Origin: Ditylenchus dipsaci
Taxonomy: Eukaryota; Nematoda; Chromadorea; Rhabditida; Anguinidae
Assembly: GCA_004194705.1 (NCBI GenBank)
Contig: SADC01000199.1
Location: 62,001-126,000, forward strand
Length of the DNA stretch: 64,000 nt
Direction of reading: 5' to 3'
Part shown: positions 20,061-32,885 of the stretch, in pieces
How the letters are laid out: every line of letters begins with the position of its first letter
How positions within the stretch are numbered: the first letter of the stretch is position 1
Notes under the pieces: generated by a model
The model's database searches: none
Told to the model about the DNA's origin: nothing
The model's input: only the letters and a program-made list of their open reading frames with translations
Program-made: the position numbers and the translations under genes

Positions 20061-20506
20061 TATTTCGGCGCTACATGTTTTAATTTATCACTCGCTTCCC
20101 GAACAGCTCCTCGGTTTCAAATAAAACCACCCCGCTCACCGAATAATTTTTAGGCTTAGTCCTTAGCTTTGGGCCTTTGGCTGAGGGCCAAACCATCACT
20201 AATTTCAGCTTTTTCTCAAAGTATGGTTTTAGGTACCCCTTAAAAATCATTGGGGATCGAGTAAGGAGTTATGTGCAAGATAAAAGCTACAAAAAACATT
20301 CTCGTCATAAAGCCATGAAAATAAAGGTTTAAAAAAAGCGAACTAAAATTATTTGTCTCACTCGGCAGACACATCGTCGGGTCAAGCTTAAATTTGATTT
20401 TGGAAAATTCTAGTAATCAAATAGGTGGGTTGCACTATAGTTATATTTCTAAAAATATAAAACAATGTAATATAAAACATGATGTGCGTTTGATGGGTGC
20501 AGTACG

Positions 20507-22083
20507 TTTAACCGCCGGCATATTTTGATCGCCACTAAACTGACCGACCCGTAGATTCACCGCTCCTTTAATTGACCGCCAGCCAAATTTTGACCGCCAG
20601 CCTCTTTATACAAATTTTTAGATTTGAATTTCTTTTGATTTCTGAAAGTTTTATAACTTAATTGTAGCCCTGAATGTCAGCTACATGTTGGTAATAAAAC
20701 TTCTGGGAAAACGAAACAAAAATAGATCTAAACTTTAAAAGGAACTCTCTTGGTGATAATCTTACACGTCTTTCATCACCAAGTGAGCATAGCTGCGCGA
20801 GCGCCAGCGCCAGCGCCGGCGCTAGCAGCGCCAGCGCCGGCGCCCGGCGCTTTTTAAGCGCCGGGCGCTCATAGCGCCGGCGCTTTTTCCGGCGCTGGCG
20901 CGAATATTTTGACTAGGCCGGCGCTGGCGCCGGCCTAGTCAAATTTTTTTGACTAGACCGGCGCTGGCGCCGGCGCTCGCGAAATTTTTTCTGGCTAGGC
21001 CGGCGCTGGCGCCGGCGCTGGCGTGAAATGGTGAATAGACCGGCGCTGGCACCGGTGCGCAAATTTTCACGAATTGCTAAACTGTCGCTTTTTTGTTTTG
21101 TATTAAGTCATTGTTGTTGTAAAACAAGTTCATGCTAATCCTTTAATTTATAAACTTCTTCAAAAATATAAATTTCCTAGTGGTGTTACTTGAATATGCA
21201 AAGATACGTGTTTATTCAATAAGTCCTTCAAGAACATCGTTTTGTTTTTTCATTCCCTTGGCTATTTTTCTGGCCTTCAACTTTTGAACTAGCATTTCAA
21301 GGTACTCGTCAACAATTTGTTGGGCCTCGGCATCATCATCATCAAAAAGCTCGCTTATTGCATCTGATGTTTGATCGGCTACTATCACTATCCCAAACGT
21401 TGCGCACGACATTCTCGCAATACCTGCAAGCAGTGCAGCAGTGGAGAGACTGTTTAGCATTATGGCAATGCACTCATCTGGCCGAAAAACGTCAACTGGC
21501 CAACAGCTACTAAATAGCAAGACTATGTTGGTATACAATTCTGCCCTGATAAATATTTGATATGGAATAAAAAATGTTGAAAATTATGTCAATAATTTGC
21601 AGAAAAGCCGCTTTTGAGTGCGTCGGCGCTTTTTACGGCGCCAGCAAAATCGCGCCGGCGCTGGCGCCGGCGCGATTTTTTCTTCGTTCAAAAAACCGGC
21701 GCTGGCGCCGGCGCGATTTTTTCAATTTGGCTGCTCTGGCGCCGGCGCTGGCGCTTTTTCCGGCGCTGGCGCTCAATTTTGAAAATTGCCGGCGCCGGCG
21801 CTGGCGCTGGCGCTATTTTTTGGACAGCGCGCAGCTATGCAAGTGAGTGCCTTTTAAAGTTTAGATCTATTTTTGTTTCGTTTTCCCAGAAGTTTTATTA
21901 CCAACATGTAGCTGACATTCAGGGCTACAATTAAGTTATAAAACTTTTAAAAAATCAAAAGAAATTCAAATCTAAAATTGGTACAAAGAGGCTGGCGGTC
22001 AAAATTTGGCTGGCGGTCAATTTAGTGGCGCTGAATTTAGGGGCGGTCAGTTTAGTGGCGGTCAAAATGTGCCGGCGGTTAAA
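20507..22083. mobile_element. GC-rich foldback element carrying a small ORF
   Basis: Outer inverted arms begin TTTAACCGCCGGCA and contain repeated TTGACCGCCAGCCAAAT units. They continue with AGCCCTGAATGTCAGCTACA and then reach two blocks of nearly pure GCGCCGGCGCTGGCGCC-type palindromic repeat (about 20800-21060 and 21625-21835). Between the blocks lies a minus-strand ORF (21212-21538). The GC blocks contrast sharply with the AT-rich surroundings. I found no clear target duplication. Confidence 0.75.
21212..21538 (-). CDS. 108-residue ORF between GC-rich foldback arms
   Basis: Not recognised. The ORF has an N-terminal half with modest hydrophobicity (LNSLSTAALLAGIARMSCAT) and a C-terminal half that is acidic then helical and charged (ELFDDDDAEAQQIVDEYLEM, KARKIAKGMKKQNDVLEG), ending LIE. 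It is a non-repetitive segment of an element otherwise made of repeats, so it may be a captured host exon or an element-encoded accessory protein. The ATG at 21536-21538 is used for lack of better evidence. Confidence 0.35.
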   Translation of the reverse strand: MYTNIVLLFSSCWPVDVFRPDECIAIMLNSLSTAALLAGIARMSCATFGIVIVADQTSDAISELFDDDDAEAQQIVDEYLEMLVQKLKARKIAKGMKKQNDVLEGLIE

Positions 22084-22575
22084 AAAAATTTGCTCCGAGA
22101 TACGAACCTTCAAAGTCAGGGGGTTGCGTTCATTAGAAGAAATCAGGTAACTCAAAATTTGTCATCCACAAATTTAGAACTAATAAAATTATGACTTTCA
22201 ATCTCTGTTACACAAGAGCTACTTTATCATTTGGAAGGAAAAATAAAAACCACTGTGTTTGTCGTCATTATTGTGTTGGGAACAAAAAATGGTCTGACCT
22301 GGCCTATCTGTTCGTCTAACTGGTGAAAAGACAAAGCAATAAGTAAAATATCATAGGTGTTCAAAACAGACATGATGTTTACCTTTGTAGTTCGGAATAA
22401 AAATGCAAAACAAAGGGTTATTAAAACGATAAAAAAGCAATTTCTAGGAAAAAAACATGAAATAATGAAAGTTAGTACAATGAAAATTTTTTGCAAATTG
22501 TAAGAAAAAGTTTTTGGAACTTATTTAGTCCAGGGGAGCATTTTATATATTTTCGCAAAACATTTTGGGCACACC

Positions 22576-22974
22576 TTCGGAATACCCCCAGCAGTCAACT
22601 TCGGAATACCCCCAGCAGTCAACTTTGGTATACCTCCAGCACTTAATTAGGAACACACCCCTCATGTTACCTCACAATTAAAAGCTGAGGATGTTAGCTA
22701 CACAATGGTGTAAAAATTTCTTGGTTTAGTTCACACAAATTTATATTTTTCGATTAAAATAGAACTGAATATTTTTTGAGCATTCGATTTTCATTCGAAA
22801 AAATTCAATTTTATTTTAATCAAAAAATATAAATTTGTGTGAACTAAACCAAGAAATTTTTACACCATTGTGTAGCTAACATCCTCAGCTTTCAATTGTG
22901 GGGTAACATGAGGGGTGTGTTCCGAATTAAGTGCTGGGGGTATTCCGAAGTTGACTGCTGGGGGTATTCCGAAG
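22576..22974. mobile_element. Near-perfect palindrome of about 400 bp
   Basis: Arms of nearly 190 bp are inverted copies. The outer ends hold two to three tandem units of TTCGGAATACCCCCAGCAGT. The inner part includes CTGAGGATGTTAGCTACACA and its complement, and the centre is AT-rich. The tandem-unit terminus repeats the design of the other foldback elements with a different unit. Confidence 0.85.
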
Positions 22975-23640
22975 TTTAGCCACATTTGAAACGTGGCCTT
23001 TGAAATTATTGTGCTCTAAACGCGGTAGAACCTTTGTTTTCTGACTCTTTTCACATAAAAAATCTATTTTTTGAAAAAACAATTTTGATTACAAATTTGA
23101 ACAAAACCTTCATTAACCTTGGTCCCCCAAGGCAAAATTTCAGATTTCAGTTAAAAATTTTCGAAAAATTGAATTTTATTTTAGAAAATGGCAGAAAACC
23201 AAGTTTTGATTGTTTTTAGATTAGGTGAATTTCTTAGGAGATGTTTAAAGATTATTTACGAATAATTGTAAATTGCAACCCCCGGACTAAATAAGTGCTA
23301 GGTTTTGAAGCAAAAAATTTTTCAAAAAAAATATTAGCTTGATCCGTAAAGTTAAAATGATTTTGTGAAAAAGTCTGCAAAGATTACAAGTATGGCCTCA
23401 AAGTTTTTAAAAGTTGGCCATTCAATACTTCTAGTTTTTTTAAAATTGAGGAATAGTATCAACCAGTTGTTGTTATTCTGGTGTCGGCACATTTCAGTTA
23501 TTAAAAATATTGACCTGGCGGGGTAGCCAGCGATCTTTACATTACAACGCCAACTCCTGTGTGAAAATAAAAACGTTTGTTAAACTTCTGTTGTGAACGA
23601 GATAATATTGGGTTCGTCCATAATTTCGCGGATCCTTATA

Positions 23641-23812
23641 CAGTCGACGCTCGATATAACGTCCCTCAAGCGAGCGGCCAAAATGGGACATTATATCGAG
23701 CGAACGTTATATCGAGCGTTCATTTGACTAAATTGTGGTCAAAGCTGACCAAATTCGTGATTTTTTCGGGACGTTATATGGGGGGGGGGGTCGTTATATC
23801 GAGCGTCGACTG
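23641..23812. mobile_element. Pogo/Tigger-type MITE (GATATAACGTCCC tag)
   Basis: 172 bp between TA dinucleotides, with termini CAGTCGACGCTCGATATAAC and GTTATATCGAGCGTCGACTG. The CAGTCGA...CTCGATATAACG terminus is typical of pogo/Tigger-like elements. Motifs TTATATCGAGCG and ACGTTATAT are repeated again internally, with a G10 tract before the right end. Confidence 0.85.
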
Positions 23813-23879
23813 TACACAACTCGCAAGGTTTCTGCATAATAATTTTGCATAACATCTATAAGTTTTTACTAATAAAAGC

Positions 23880-24325
23880 CATAAAAAATTAATGTATGGG
23901 TTCCACATTCAATTTTTTTTGTAAAAACAGAAGAAATTTTTCTGATGGATTTCCAAATTCAACTTCGCTTTTTGGGGAGGAGTAGTGCTGTTTCGAGCCG
24001 TCGATCAATTGATGGGTTTCACAACACTTTTTTAAAAAGGTTCTAAAATCTTAGTTTCTGCCCTTTCGAACATCGTTTTGTGATAATTTCGTAGACCGAT
24101 TTTCGCTCTGCAAAAGAGTAAAAAACTGATTTCTCAACGGCCAGAAATGGTGATTTTAAAGTTGTTTTAAAAAAGTGCTGTGAAAGCCACCAATTAATCG
24201 ACGGCTCGAAACAGCGCTACCCCTGACAACTCTACTTTTTGAATTTCAATCCTGACATCCATAAAAAAATTTCTTCTCTTTTTACAAATAAAATTTTCAA
24301 TGTGGTTTCCGTCCATTAATTCATA
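23880..24325. mobile_element. Foldback MITE, about 160-bp arms
   Basis: Left and right halves are inverted (GGGTTCCACATTCAAT against CAATGTGGTTTCCGTCC; TGCTGTTTCGAGCCGTCGAT against ATCGACGGCTCGAAACAGCG). The centre is unpaired AT-rich sequence. No coding region is present. Confidence 0.75.
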
Positions 24326-26531
24326 ATTAGTCAGGACTTATGAAACTCATACAGAAACCTTGAGAGTTGTGTATAACAACCCGCTAACAATCTGAATTTC
24401 TAATTCAATATTCTTCAATATTCAATATATAGTTTTCGGTGGGTTTCAAAATAAAAAATTTTGTGCATCAAAATTGTTTATTTGAAACTCATTACAGTGG
24501 ACGCTCGATATAACGTTTCGCAAAAAATTCTTATTTTGGACGTCTAAGGCGTTGAAATATAGGTTTTTCGCTGATAATTTCTGTTCTAAAAAATTAGACT
24601 TTTGTCTTTATCCGCATTTTTTTTCCACGCAAATAAGACGATAATCAAAAAGCATTATAACTATATGGAAGCCCGCTTGATTCTGCGTCGGATAGTGTAT
24701 AATGTGTGAAGGTCCTGTAATAAAATTTAGAAACTGCATGCATAAGAAAGAAAATACGGACATGTTAGGCAGTCGACATAGGTCGAATTTCAAAACGGCC
24801 ATATCTTGAGATCAGAATTCGAAGTTTTCTATCTGTAAAAAGTAAACTCACTTAGAATTGTCTCCTCTTTCGAATAAGACCAAAACCGAAATTTTTGAAA
24901 AAATCAAGGGAACGAGGTGTGTACCAGTTTTAGAGAAAATGCCTTTTAAAGGGGCATGCCCACACCCGTCATTTTCAATTTCAAATGTTTGAATTCCCGA
25001 GCACCACCTTTTCGTATGAAGACAAAACAAATTTGAATTTTCTCTTCATTTCAAATATTTTTCTGGTTTTTCTTCGTCGTCCCACTATTTGTGGTCCGAT
25101 ATTTTTCGTGCACTTATTATCCAGTATAGCAATAGCCTTATCGAATTCATTAATGTAATTATCACCTTTTTCACATCTTCACTTTTTCGTATTGACCATT
25201 TATATTTCTTATATTTCTTTCTTAGTTACTTCGTGATCTGCAACAAGTATTCATTGATTGCATCCCAGCGGCTCGAAATAGCACATCAAATGTGATCTGC
25301 CCTTTCTAGTAAGCGCCCCCTCAGCTTCGAGCTGCTGTATCTCGGTGAAGATTTTTTTCGCATTTTCTTTACTTTTTCAAGCTCTACCGATTATCATCCT
25401 CTTGTACCATGAGACTGCGTCGCATCTAGACAGAGTTCAGATTAGACTTCGACTTCGGCACTGCAACAACAAATTCATTTCCGAAGCATTATTCCACGGT
25501 CACAAAATGGAACAGCAAGTAACTTTATTGCACCAGAGAGCACATACAGAACGAAAGTCTGACAACGACTGACACCCTCTGCTTGCTGAAAATATTTGGT
25601 TCTGACTACTGCTATTTACAAACAATAGAACTTGAGATAGCAGGGCTGCAAAGCTAGGCTGGGAAAATTCCAGCTAAGTTTTTTGATAGAAATAAGAGAG
25701 GTACGGCACAGAAATGTTCAGTGAAACTAGCTAAAAGTCGTGAATAAAAGCTAACACAAGAATAGATCTAATCTTTCTAGGTTTTAGACACGTGAAAAAG
25801 TGCAGATCATATTTGATGTGTTACTTCGAGCCGCTGGGGATGCAATTAATGAATACTTGTTGTGTCAAGAGACTGCTCGAGATTTTCGAGATAAAATGAT
25901 TACCAAAAGTATCTTCACGTCGATTTACGTGTCACATACGATATCACAAACATAACATTTAGACCTTAGTAGGCGAAACATAACATTCGTTTCGTGAGAT
26001 ATACAAAGATCTAAAATTTAAAAAGCCATGTAGGACTAGTTCTTGAAAAAATGGTTATTTAGGGTTTTCAAAAGTAGTGGCCACTTACAATAATCTACCT
26101 ACTGAATAACGAAAAATACCAAGGCGTAGAAGTCATTCGGAATAAAATTATAAACTCGATTCCATATCAAGAAGTGACCTCTAGTTATGGAAGATCCTAT
26201 TGACGCTTTTATCTCGAAATGTCGTACGAGCATGACAGTGAGAAAAAAAACGTAGATGGCCTTTTATTTGAGCAACCCGACAAAATCGTAACAACAACAT
26301 TGTCAACTAGCCTTTTTTAACTGACGACAATATATGAGTAAGCATTGAAGAAGATCACGAATGGAATTCTTAGCAGCAGCTGTACACTCGCTCGACCACT
26401 CCGCTAACCTGCTCTTGATAGAATGGGAAGGTAGGTGAGTGATCTGACCCTCAGATAACACACATCGCTAATGCTACAAAACATGTCACAAGCAATAAGT
26501 TTGTGAGGGATCTGCAATATGTGTTTCGTAT
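24326..26531. other. Repeat fragments only
   Basis: It contains a single pogo-type end near 24495 (CAGTGGACGCTCGATATAAC) and a family A fragment from about 25300 (AGTAAGCGCCCCCTCAGC). The blocks CATTTGATGTG and CAATCAATGAATACTTGT appear on both sides of 25225-25870 in inverted form. ORFs here have no recognisable motifs. Confidence 0.45.
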
Positions 26532-27466
26532 ACAGTCAACCCCTGATTTAATGGCGTGGTGACATGTGAGTCTTAACATTTGAAGACGCGTCAGCTGATG
26601 GATTAATTTTTGAGGATGTAAGGTTCGAGAGCCGACATAAATGGACGGAAAATCAATAATGGACTTCAGGGCGCTGATATTCAGAAAGCGAAACTTAAAT
26701 TCCGAGATTAGATCTCGTTATATATGCATCGATATTTACACAAAGACATTTGAGGATGCAACTTGTGAATCCCGAAAATTAAGACTGTAAATTTGTGGAC
26801 AGAACACTGTTAGCCCGATATTCGTGGCGCGATATTTCAAGTCCGATGAATATGGACGAATTATTCACTGCTCGAAATCAAAGTCTCTACATTTAAGACC
26901 TAACATTTGAGGCCAGACATTCAAGGAAGCGACATTTGAGGCCCAGATTTGAGGACGCGACATTTAAGGATGCGGCACCCAAGGCCGAAGTTGTGTAAGG
27001 TCAGACATATGAATGAAAAAGAGCAGGGAATTAAATTCCGAGGAGGACTTACTACGAAGAAACTTTATTTTTTTCAGTCTTTACATTTATTTATCTGTTC
27101 TTCAATGGCTTTTTCCTTATATGTTGGGCCTTGAATGTCGCGTCCTTGAATATAGAACCTTAAATGTCGCGTCCCTAAATATCGGTCTTCAAATGACGTG
27201 TCCTTAAAATAACGGGCTATAAATGTCAATTATCAAAAAATAAGCCCGTAATATTACGTCCACAAAAGTCGGTCTTCAAAATTCAGTCTTGAAAATGTTG
27301 AGTTTAAAATGTCACATCCTCAAAATTCGAACCGCGATATTCGGGTTGCAAATGTCACATGCTTACTTTTCGACTGGCTTCGACTGAAATTTAGTCAAAG
27401 TGAACCCCCGATTTAACGACACCCTTAGTTGGTCCCCAGGGGTGCCGTTAAATCGAATGATTACTG
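26532..27466. mobile_element. Pogo-type ends around arrays of ACATTTGAGGACGCG units
   Basis: The outer ends are CAGTCAACCCCTGATTTAAT and the inverted GCCGTTAAATCGAATGATTACTG with TA flanks. Inside, degenerate units of about 15-20 bp (ACATTTGAGG-ACGCG) are tandem in one orientation (26570-26990) and inverted at 27125-27365 (CGCGTCCTTGAATGT). The structure combines pogo-like termini with a foldback array interior, either by nesting or by array growth. Confidence 0.65.
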
Positions 27467-27740
27467 TAGTGAAATTTTAGAGTTGTCGAGGCCTCGATAT
27501 TTTCGAGGCCTAGACTCAAGGACTCGAAAAAATTTTGAGCCTCAACTCAAACCGAAACTCAAAAATTTTCAAGTTTCAAGTTTAAAACTCGAAATCGAAG
27601 CCTCGACTCGACAACCCTAGAAATTTTGTTACAAAATGAATTATCTTTGAAAAAATGGAATTTCAAAATGAATATGTTCACAGGATGTCCATAAAAATTT
27701 CAGATACCATAAGTGTGCCATTGGTGCGCTTTTAGTACTA

Positions 27741-27803
27741 CAGTGGAATATAAACCTCATTATAACAAACCCCCGATATAACATACCCTACGAGGTTTGA
27801 CTG
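27741..27803. repeat. 63-bp pogo-type mini-element
   Basis: CAGTGGAATATAAACCTCAT to CCTACGAGGTTTGACTG, with TA on each side. Internal tags are TTATAACAAACCCCC and GATATAACATACCC. Confidence 0.6.
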
Positions 27804-30800
27804 TACTCTATAGGATAAAATAATCTGATCTTTGTCAAAATATTTTGCCTCCCACCACCTAGTTGTAAATGGTCATATAAAGGTTGTTTAAAGTTATTAT
27901 CACATTTTTGCTGGAGCTGGGCAAAAGATACTCTTGTTCGACATAGTAAGTGAGTGCGCACATCTCTAAATCTCACCTCAATCACCGCCTTTGGGGCAAA
28001 GGGGGCTTTACTGAAACCCACAAATACAAAATTTTCGATGCAGAAGGAGACTACTTTGATTATGACTAAGTGAAGTCTTTTGATTTGAATAAACATTTTC
28101 TTTCGATGTCTCTGAATTACAGAAAATAGACCAGAGAATAGGCCTTCTCTAACCGTCTGACAAGCACTCAAACCCACCCATTTTCGCTCGTCTGAATCAT
28201 ATAAGAATTCGATTTTAGAAATCCTTCCAAGTGTTGGGGTACAAAGGGTTGTTGCAGGACTTATGCATCAACCCAATATTATGCCAACCTTACCCGAAGG
28301 ATGTTGTATGCATTACAGCGTGATTCAAAATTACGTTAACATTTAAAAAACAAACGGTCAGCATAACCCGTCGCGGTCCGTTTCCAAATTTTCGGGTGGC
28401 AACCCCCGGAAACCTCCCCAATAAAGTCGTTGCAAAACGGTACAGCAGACTTTATTTACGCCCAAGCACAAAAAATCGCAAACAAGACAACAGAAACGAT
28501 AACTATAACGATTCTTGGTAGCACCAGTTTCTTTCAATCGACGAACCACATTGCTGACTTGATTTTTGGCCTTGCCAATCCGAACAGCTGCCTGATTCGC
28601 GCATATCTAAGACATCAATGGCGAAGATGGACGAAAATGGCGCGTAGCTCTTCTTTTTTGTTTGCAGTCATATCTGGAAAAATGATATGAATAAATTTCA
28701 TGAACTGACTTCGAGCATAAACGTGAAATATTTAAAAGAGAAGAAAAGTAATTATTGCAATAAACGAACTCGAGGATCAATAAGAAAATGGTATGGAAGT
28801 GAGAAAACAAGCAAAAAACAAACAACAAAAAAAAAAACGGGACTTACCAAACCAATACCCAAGAGAAAAAGATAGAAAAAAATCGATTCAAAGTAGAACA
28901 CTTTGGAAAATCAAGAGTTCGTGCAGACGCAGTTTTAAGAAAATTTGAGTTTGTGAAATGCAACTTTTGAAAAAGTGAGTTTTTAAAATGTATTTTTGTG
29001 AATCATTATACCACTGTACTTTTGAACAAGTCTTATAAATAAAAAAACTAAGTTCATTTTTTGAACAGACGGACACGGAGAAATTTTTAAAGTACCGGCG
29101 GCGGCAGAGGCGGCGGCGCTGATTTTTATAGACCCGATTTTTACACATTCATTACACTTTTTGAATTTTTTTGATTTCTATTAGGAAGAATGACTAGTTT
29201 AACATGTGTTAAAAGGATATCAAGCTGTTTAAAATATAATATTTCTATTGCAAGAGAAATTTTTTCAAATATAGAACTTACATTATCCCTACGGTCCACC
29301 TCCCGCCGGCGGCACGCCGGGATAAATTGGCAGCTTCAACGCTTCGCCGGCGACGAAATTTTGAAATTGCCGGTGGCAGAAGTGATGGCGCTCAGCCCTC
29401 GGTTTAAAGTGGGTGATTTTTTTGTTAGCCATATCGAATCGTGCTTCTCTCTTTTGTTCCTTTTTTTCAGCCCTCGGTTTAAAGCCCCGGCGGAAGCGGC
29501 GGGGTTTTTTTGGGATCGCGCAAGTATGGTTGCAACAACTCTGAGGAAGCCGGAATACTAGAAGCAAAACCCAAGGAATAAACTTCAAAGACCTGAATGA
29601 GGATGTCTATTTTGGGTTCATCGATAAGTTTGTGTCAGTTTTTCTTGTTATATAAAAAATGAAGCCCACACTCTAAAACCCAAGAAAAAAGGGGGTTATT
29701 AATAATGGCTTGTTCACAATAGTCACATGAGAGACTGAGAGTAAGGGCATTCCCAAGAACATTTTTCTCCAACTCCAATTATGAACTGTTTACCGTGGTT
29801 AGGGTATTTTTTACTGAAAAATTCCTTTTTGTTTATATTTAGCATATTTTGCTGGAAATCAACGATTCTGAGATAGTTAATGATAAAAAGCGTTATAGTT
29901 GGAGTTGGAGCGAGAGTTGGAGTAAAACAAACTCTAGCTCTAACTTCGTGCATTGTGAATAAGTCATGAAGAAAATACGGTAATCAAGAAGTTAAAAGAG
30001 AAGAGACACTATGGCTACCTTTCAACATATATTTCTACAATGGTTTCTACTTTTTTGTTACCTTCAAACAATCGTCAAGACCTTTGGTGCTTGATATAGG
30101 ATTTGAGGCATACCAACACAAATACCGCGAGTAATAGACTACTCATACTGTCCTGAGAGTGTATCAAAGGAATATAGAAACCAATGTTAAAAGATAGCCG
30201 CAAATGTCTCCACTTGATCGTGATACAATTAACCATAATTAACCTTGAACTTGACCTTGAAAGGAGGGCGTTTATTGACGAGGGGGCATTTATTGGAGTA
30301 TGCCAACAACTGGGTACAACGACTGCGTACACTTTTTTTGAAATTATAAAAACTCCAGTAGTTTTGTTACTATATATCTTGTGCAGAATAGGCCAGCATA
30401 CATTAGGACGGACTCAAACATGTTTCCCGAACTAAAAAATTTGAGAAAAATAATTTTGAGTCTATCCTCATCTAAAAGTTCTCTCCGTCGTAAGCTTTGA
30501 AATAAAAGATGAACTAAAGCTTTTTCGGACTAGGCTTGGGCAAAGATAGGAGAGCGTATGTTAGGACGTACTAAAACACGTTTTTCGAACCAGAAAAAAG
30601 CAAAGAAAAGGAATTCTCATATGCACATATGCACCAAAAGTATTAAATAAGTGTACCCAGTCGTTGTACCCAGTCATAATGTGTACCTAGTCGTGGGTCA
30701 GTCTTTATTAAAGAGGCGACGTTCACTTTTCAACGCCTATTAGAGGGGGCGTTTATTAGAAAGGAGGCGTTTAATAGAGAAAATGCGGTATGGTAAAACT

Positions 30801-31912
30801 GTCATTATGTTGATTAGGGCGATTAAGGTGAATTATATTTGATTTTTATAAATAGTTTTAGTTGAAAACCTTGTTTAAAGTTGATTCACCGCATGTTTTT
30901 TGTGCGAATATGCAATATCAGTGCAATTTATTGATTTTGTCTTGTTATATTTGCTTTTTTTGAAATGATCTTTAAATTAAATAGTTTAGCTCCAATTTTG
31001 GTATATTCTTTCATTTTGGATATTAATTGCGACGGAGCGAGTAAACGGTCTGTTGCGATTTAAACTACTATGATCACCATCAGAGACTTAGCCAGAAGAA
31101 TCTGCCTGGAGGGGTGCTAAACCCCCGCCCAGAGGTCATTTGACCTGCATCGTTTTCGAGTTTTATAGTGTTTTTAATTAAGAATTTTTTCAAACATCTG
31201 ATGGGGGGAGGGATAAAGCCCCCTCAACCCAAGCCCCCCCCTTGGCTACGCCCATGATCACCATACTAACAAAGCTATAATAGACAGGGGACAAAAGCAT
31301 TTTTCAAGAGAAAACAATAGGGGGAACAAGTTAAAAAAGGGTGAACAGATCGTCAGATAGCGCCATTATCAAGAACTTTTTACGTTGTTTATTGAAATAG
31401 TTGCAGAGTTAATATAACCGGTCACTTTTCATGCCAAACTATGAAGAACGGACTCAACACACTAAATTTAGAATGATGTTTCATTTCTGTGATTTGTGGG
31501 ATAGTCATGAAGTACGTTGGTCAAATACTTCAATGTTAGTTTTTTACATTTTTTCGTTCCTGTTTTAACGAGTGGTCCAAAAGTCCTTTAAGGGCCACGC
31601 GTTTTGGATTGTCCTCCGCCAATTCAAAAAATTTGACCTAATCATCGAACTTTTGTACGGATTTTTCAACTTGGTTTCTGATAAAACAAGGCCTATAATT
31701 TTATTTAAGGTATAGTTGTGTTAGAAACCAAGTTAAAGGAACACGGTTTTTGCGCGCAGTGGCATATGCAAAATTTGAATTGGCGGGGACACTTCTCTTT
31801 CGTCTCAAACTTTACTCTTTGGAGTCGTTCAACATTACTGCAAAGAGTACAGTGCCAGACGAAAGAGAAGTGTAACAAACCCGTACAGAGGTTCATTGAA
31901 TAGGAAATTTGA
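27804..31912. other. Repeat-rich region without supported genes
   Basis: It contains a Tc1-like transposase fragment (28480-28690), a GC-rich block near 29090-29520 with GCCGGCGG motifs, a composite family A copy (30254-30791, tag GCGTTTATTAGA) and two copies of the AGGCCAGCGTATGTTAGGAC-like module (30385-30420, 30525-30590). An inverted pair CTTCTCTTTCGTCT / AGACGAAAGAGAAG lies at 31790-31872. Nothing else was recognised. Confidence 0.45.
28480..28690 (-). pseudogene. Tc1/mariner-type transposase HTH fragment
   Basis: A minus-strand frame reads AVRIGKAKNQVSNVVRRLKE followed by TGATKNR. This matches the second helix-turn-helix and 'KETGS..(D/N)RP' stretch near the N terminus of Tc1/mariner transposases. 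An upstream frame (MTANKKEELRAIFVHLRH) fits the preceding first helix, but stops and frame changes separate the pieces. The catalytic part was not found nearby, so this is a decayed remnant. Confidence 0.55.
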
Positions 31913-32885
31913 CGCTACTGGCTTATACCCCCCCCCAAAAAAGCTACTTTCTTATACCAGCCCCCCCCCCCCCCAAAAATCGGACCTACTGTCATATACC
32001 CCCCCCCAAAAACCGACTTTTTGGGAGTGTCTAAAAACCATTTTTATGCAATAATTTTGCCATAAAGGGACCAGAAAAGCAGTTTAAAAGGGATTATGGG
32101 CTGTATTGGGAGGGGAAGGGAATAATACAGGGCCACTTTTTTTTAGCTGCTTTACCATGTTTTTCAACTCGGGCCGTGGCAAAAATAGACTCTATATGCA
32201 TTTTATGATCAAGTGTACTTCTCGGAATCATGTCTAAGGTAAGTGCGTGCGCGCATCTCTAACTCTCAAGCCCCTGCGCCCCCTTCGGGGCGCAGGGGGC
32301 TTGGGGCTTGGAGTTGAGATGCGCACACCCACATACCTTAGACACAAATCACTCGAAAGCGACTCTGGATGCATGAAAAAACATGCATACCAGAGTTATT
32401 TATGCGGTAGGCCCCAGTATTCAAAACTATGTTCAACATCTTTGATTTTACGACCGAAAAGGTTTCCCCCTCTTCAGGCCTGGGGCTACGAGCCAGAAGC
32501 TCAGCCGTCCAAAATTTACACGACAACCATCAGGATCCACCCGGCTGATCGGTCCGATCATTTCGAGTAGTTATACTTTTACGTGCACCACAAGTGGCTG
32601 GGTTTGAAAGTGACTTCAACGCTAAGAGAATTAATACTCTTTGGTACTTATAGGCACTATAGAAGTGGCCCCTGTTTTGTCCCTTCCCTCCCAATACAGC
32701 CCTTGAACCTATTTTAATTGCTTTTCTGGACCTTTTATGGCGAAATTATTGCTTAAAAATATGTTTTGACCACTCCCAAAAATCTTGATTTTTGGGGGGG
32801 GGGGGGTATAAGCCAGTAGGTCCGAGGATTGGGGGGGGGGGTATAAGAAAGTAGCTGTTTTGGGGGGGGGTATAAGCCAGTAGCG
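31913..32885. mobile_element. Foldback with CTACTGGCTTATACCCC termini (family D1)
   Basis: Three tag variants (CTACTGGCTTATACC, CTACTTTCTTATACC, CTACTGTCATATACC), each followed by long C tracts, occupy the left end, and their inverses occupy the right end (GGTATAAGCCAGTAG). The core ACCAGAAAAGCAGTTTAAAA...CTGTATTGGGAGGGGAAGGG is shared with 62831-63069. A family B copy (about 32225-32450) is nested inside. Confidence 0.8.
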
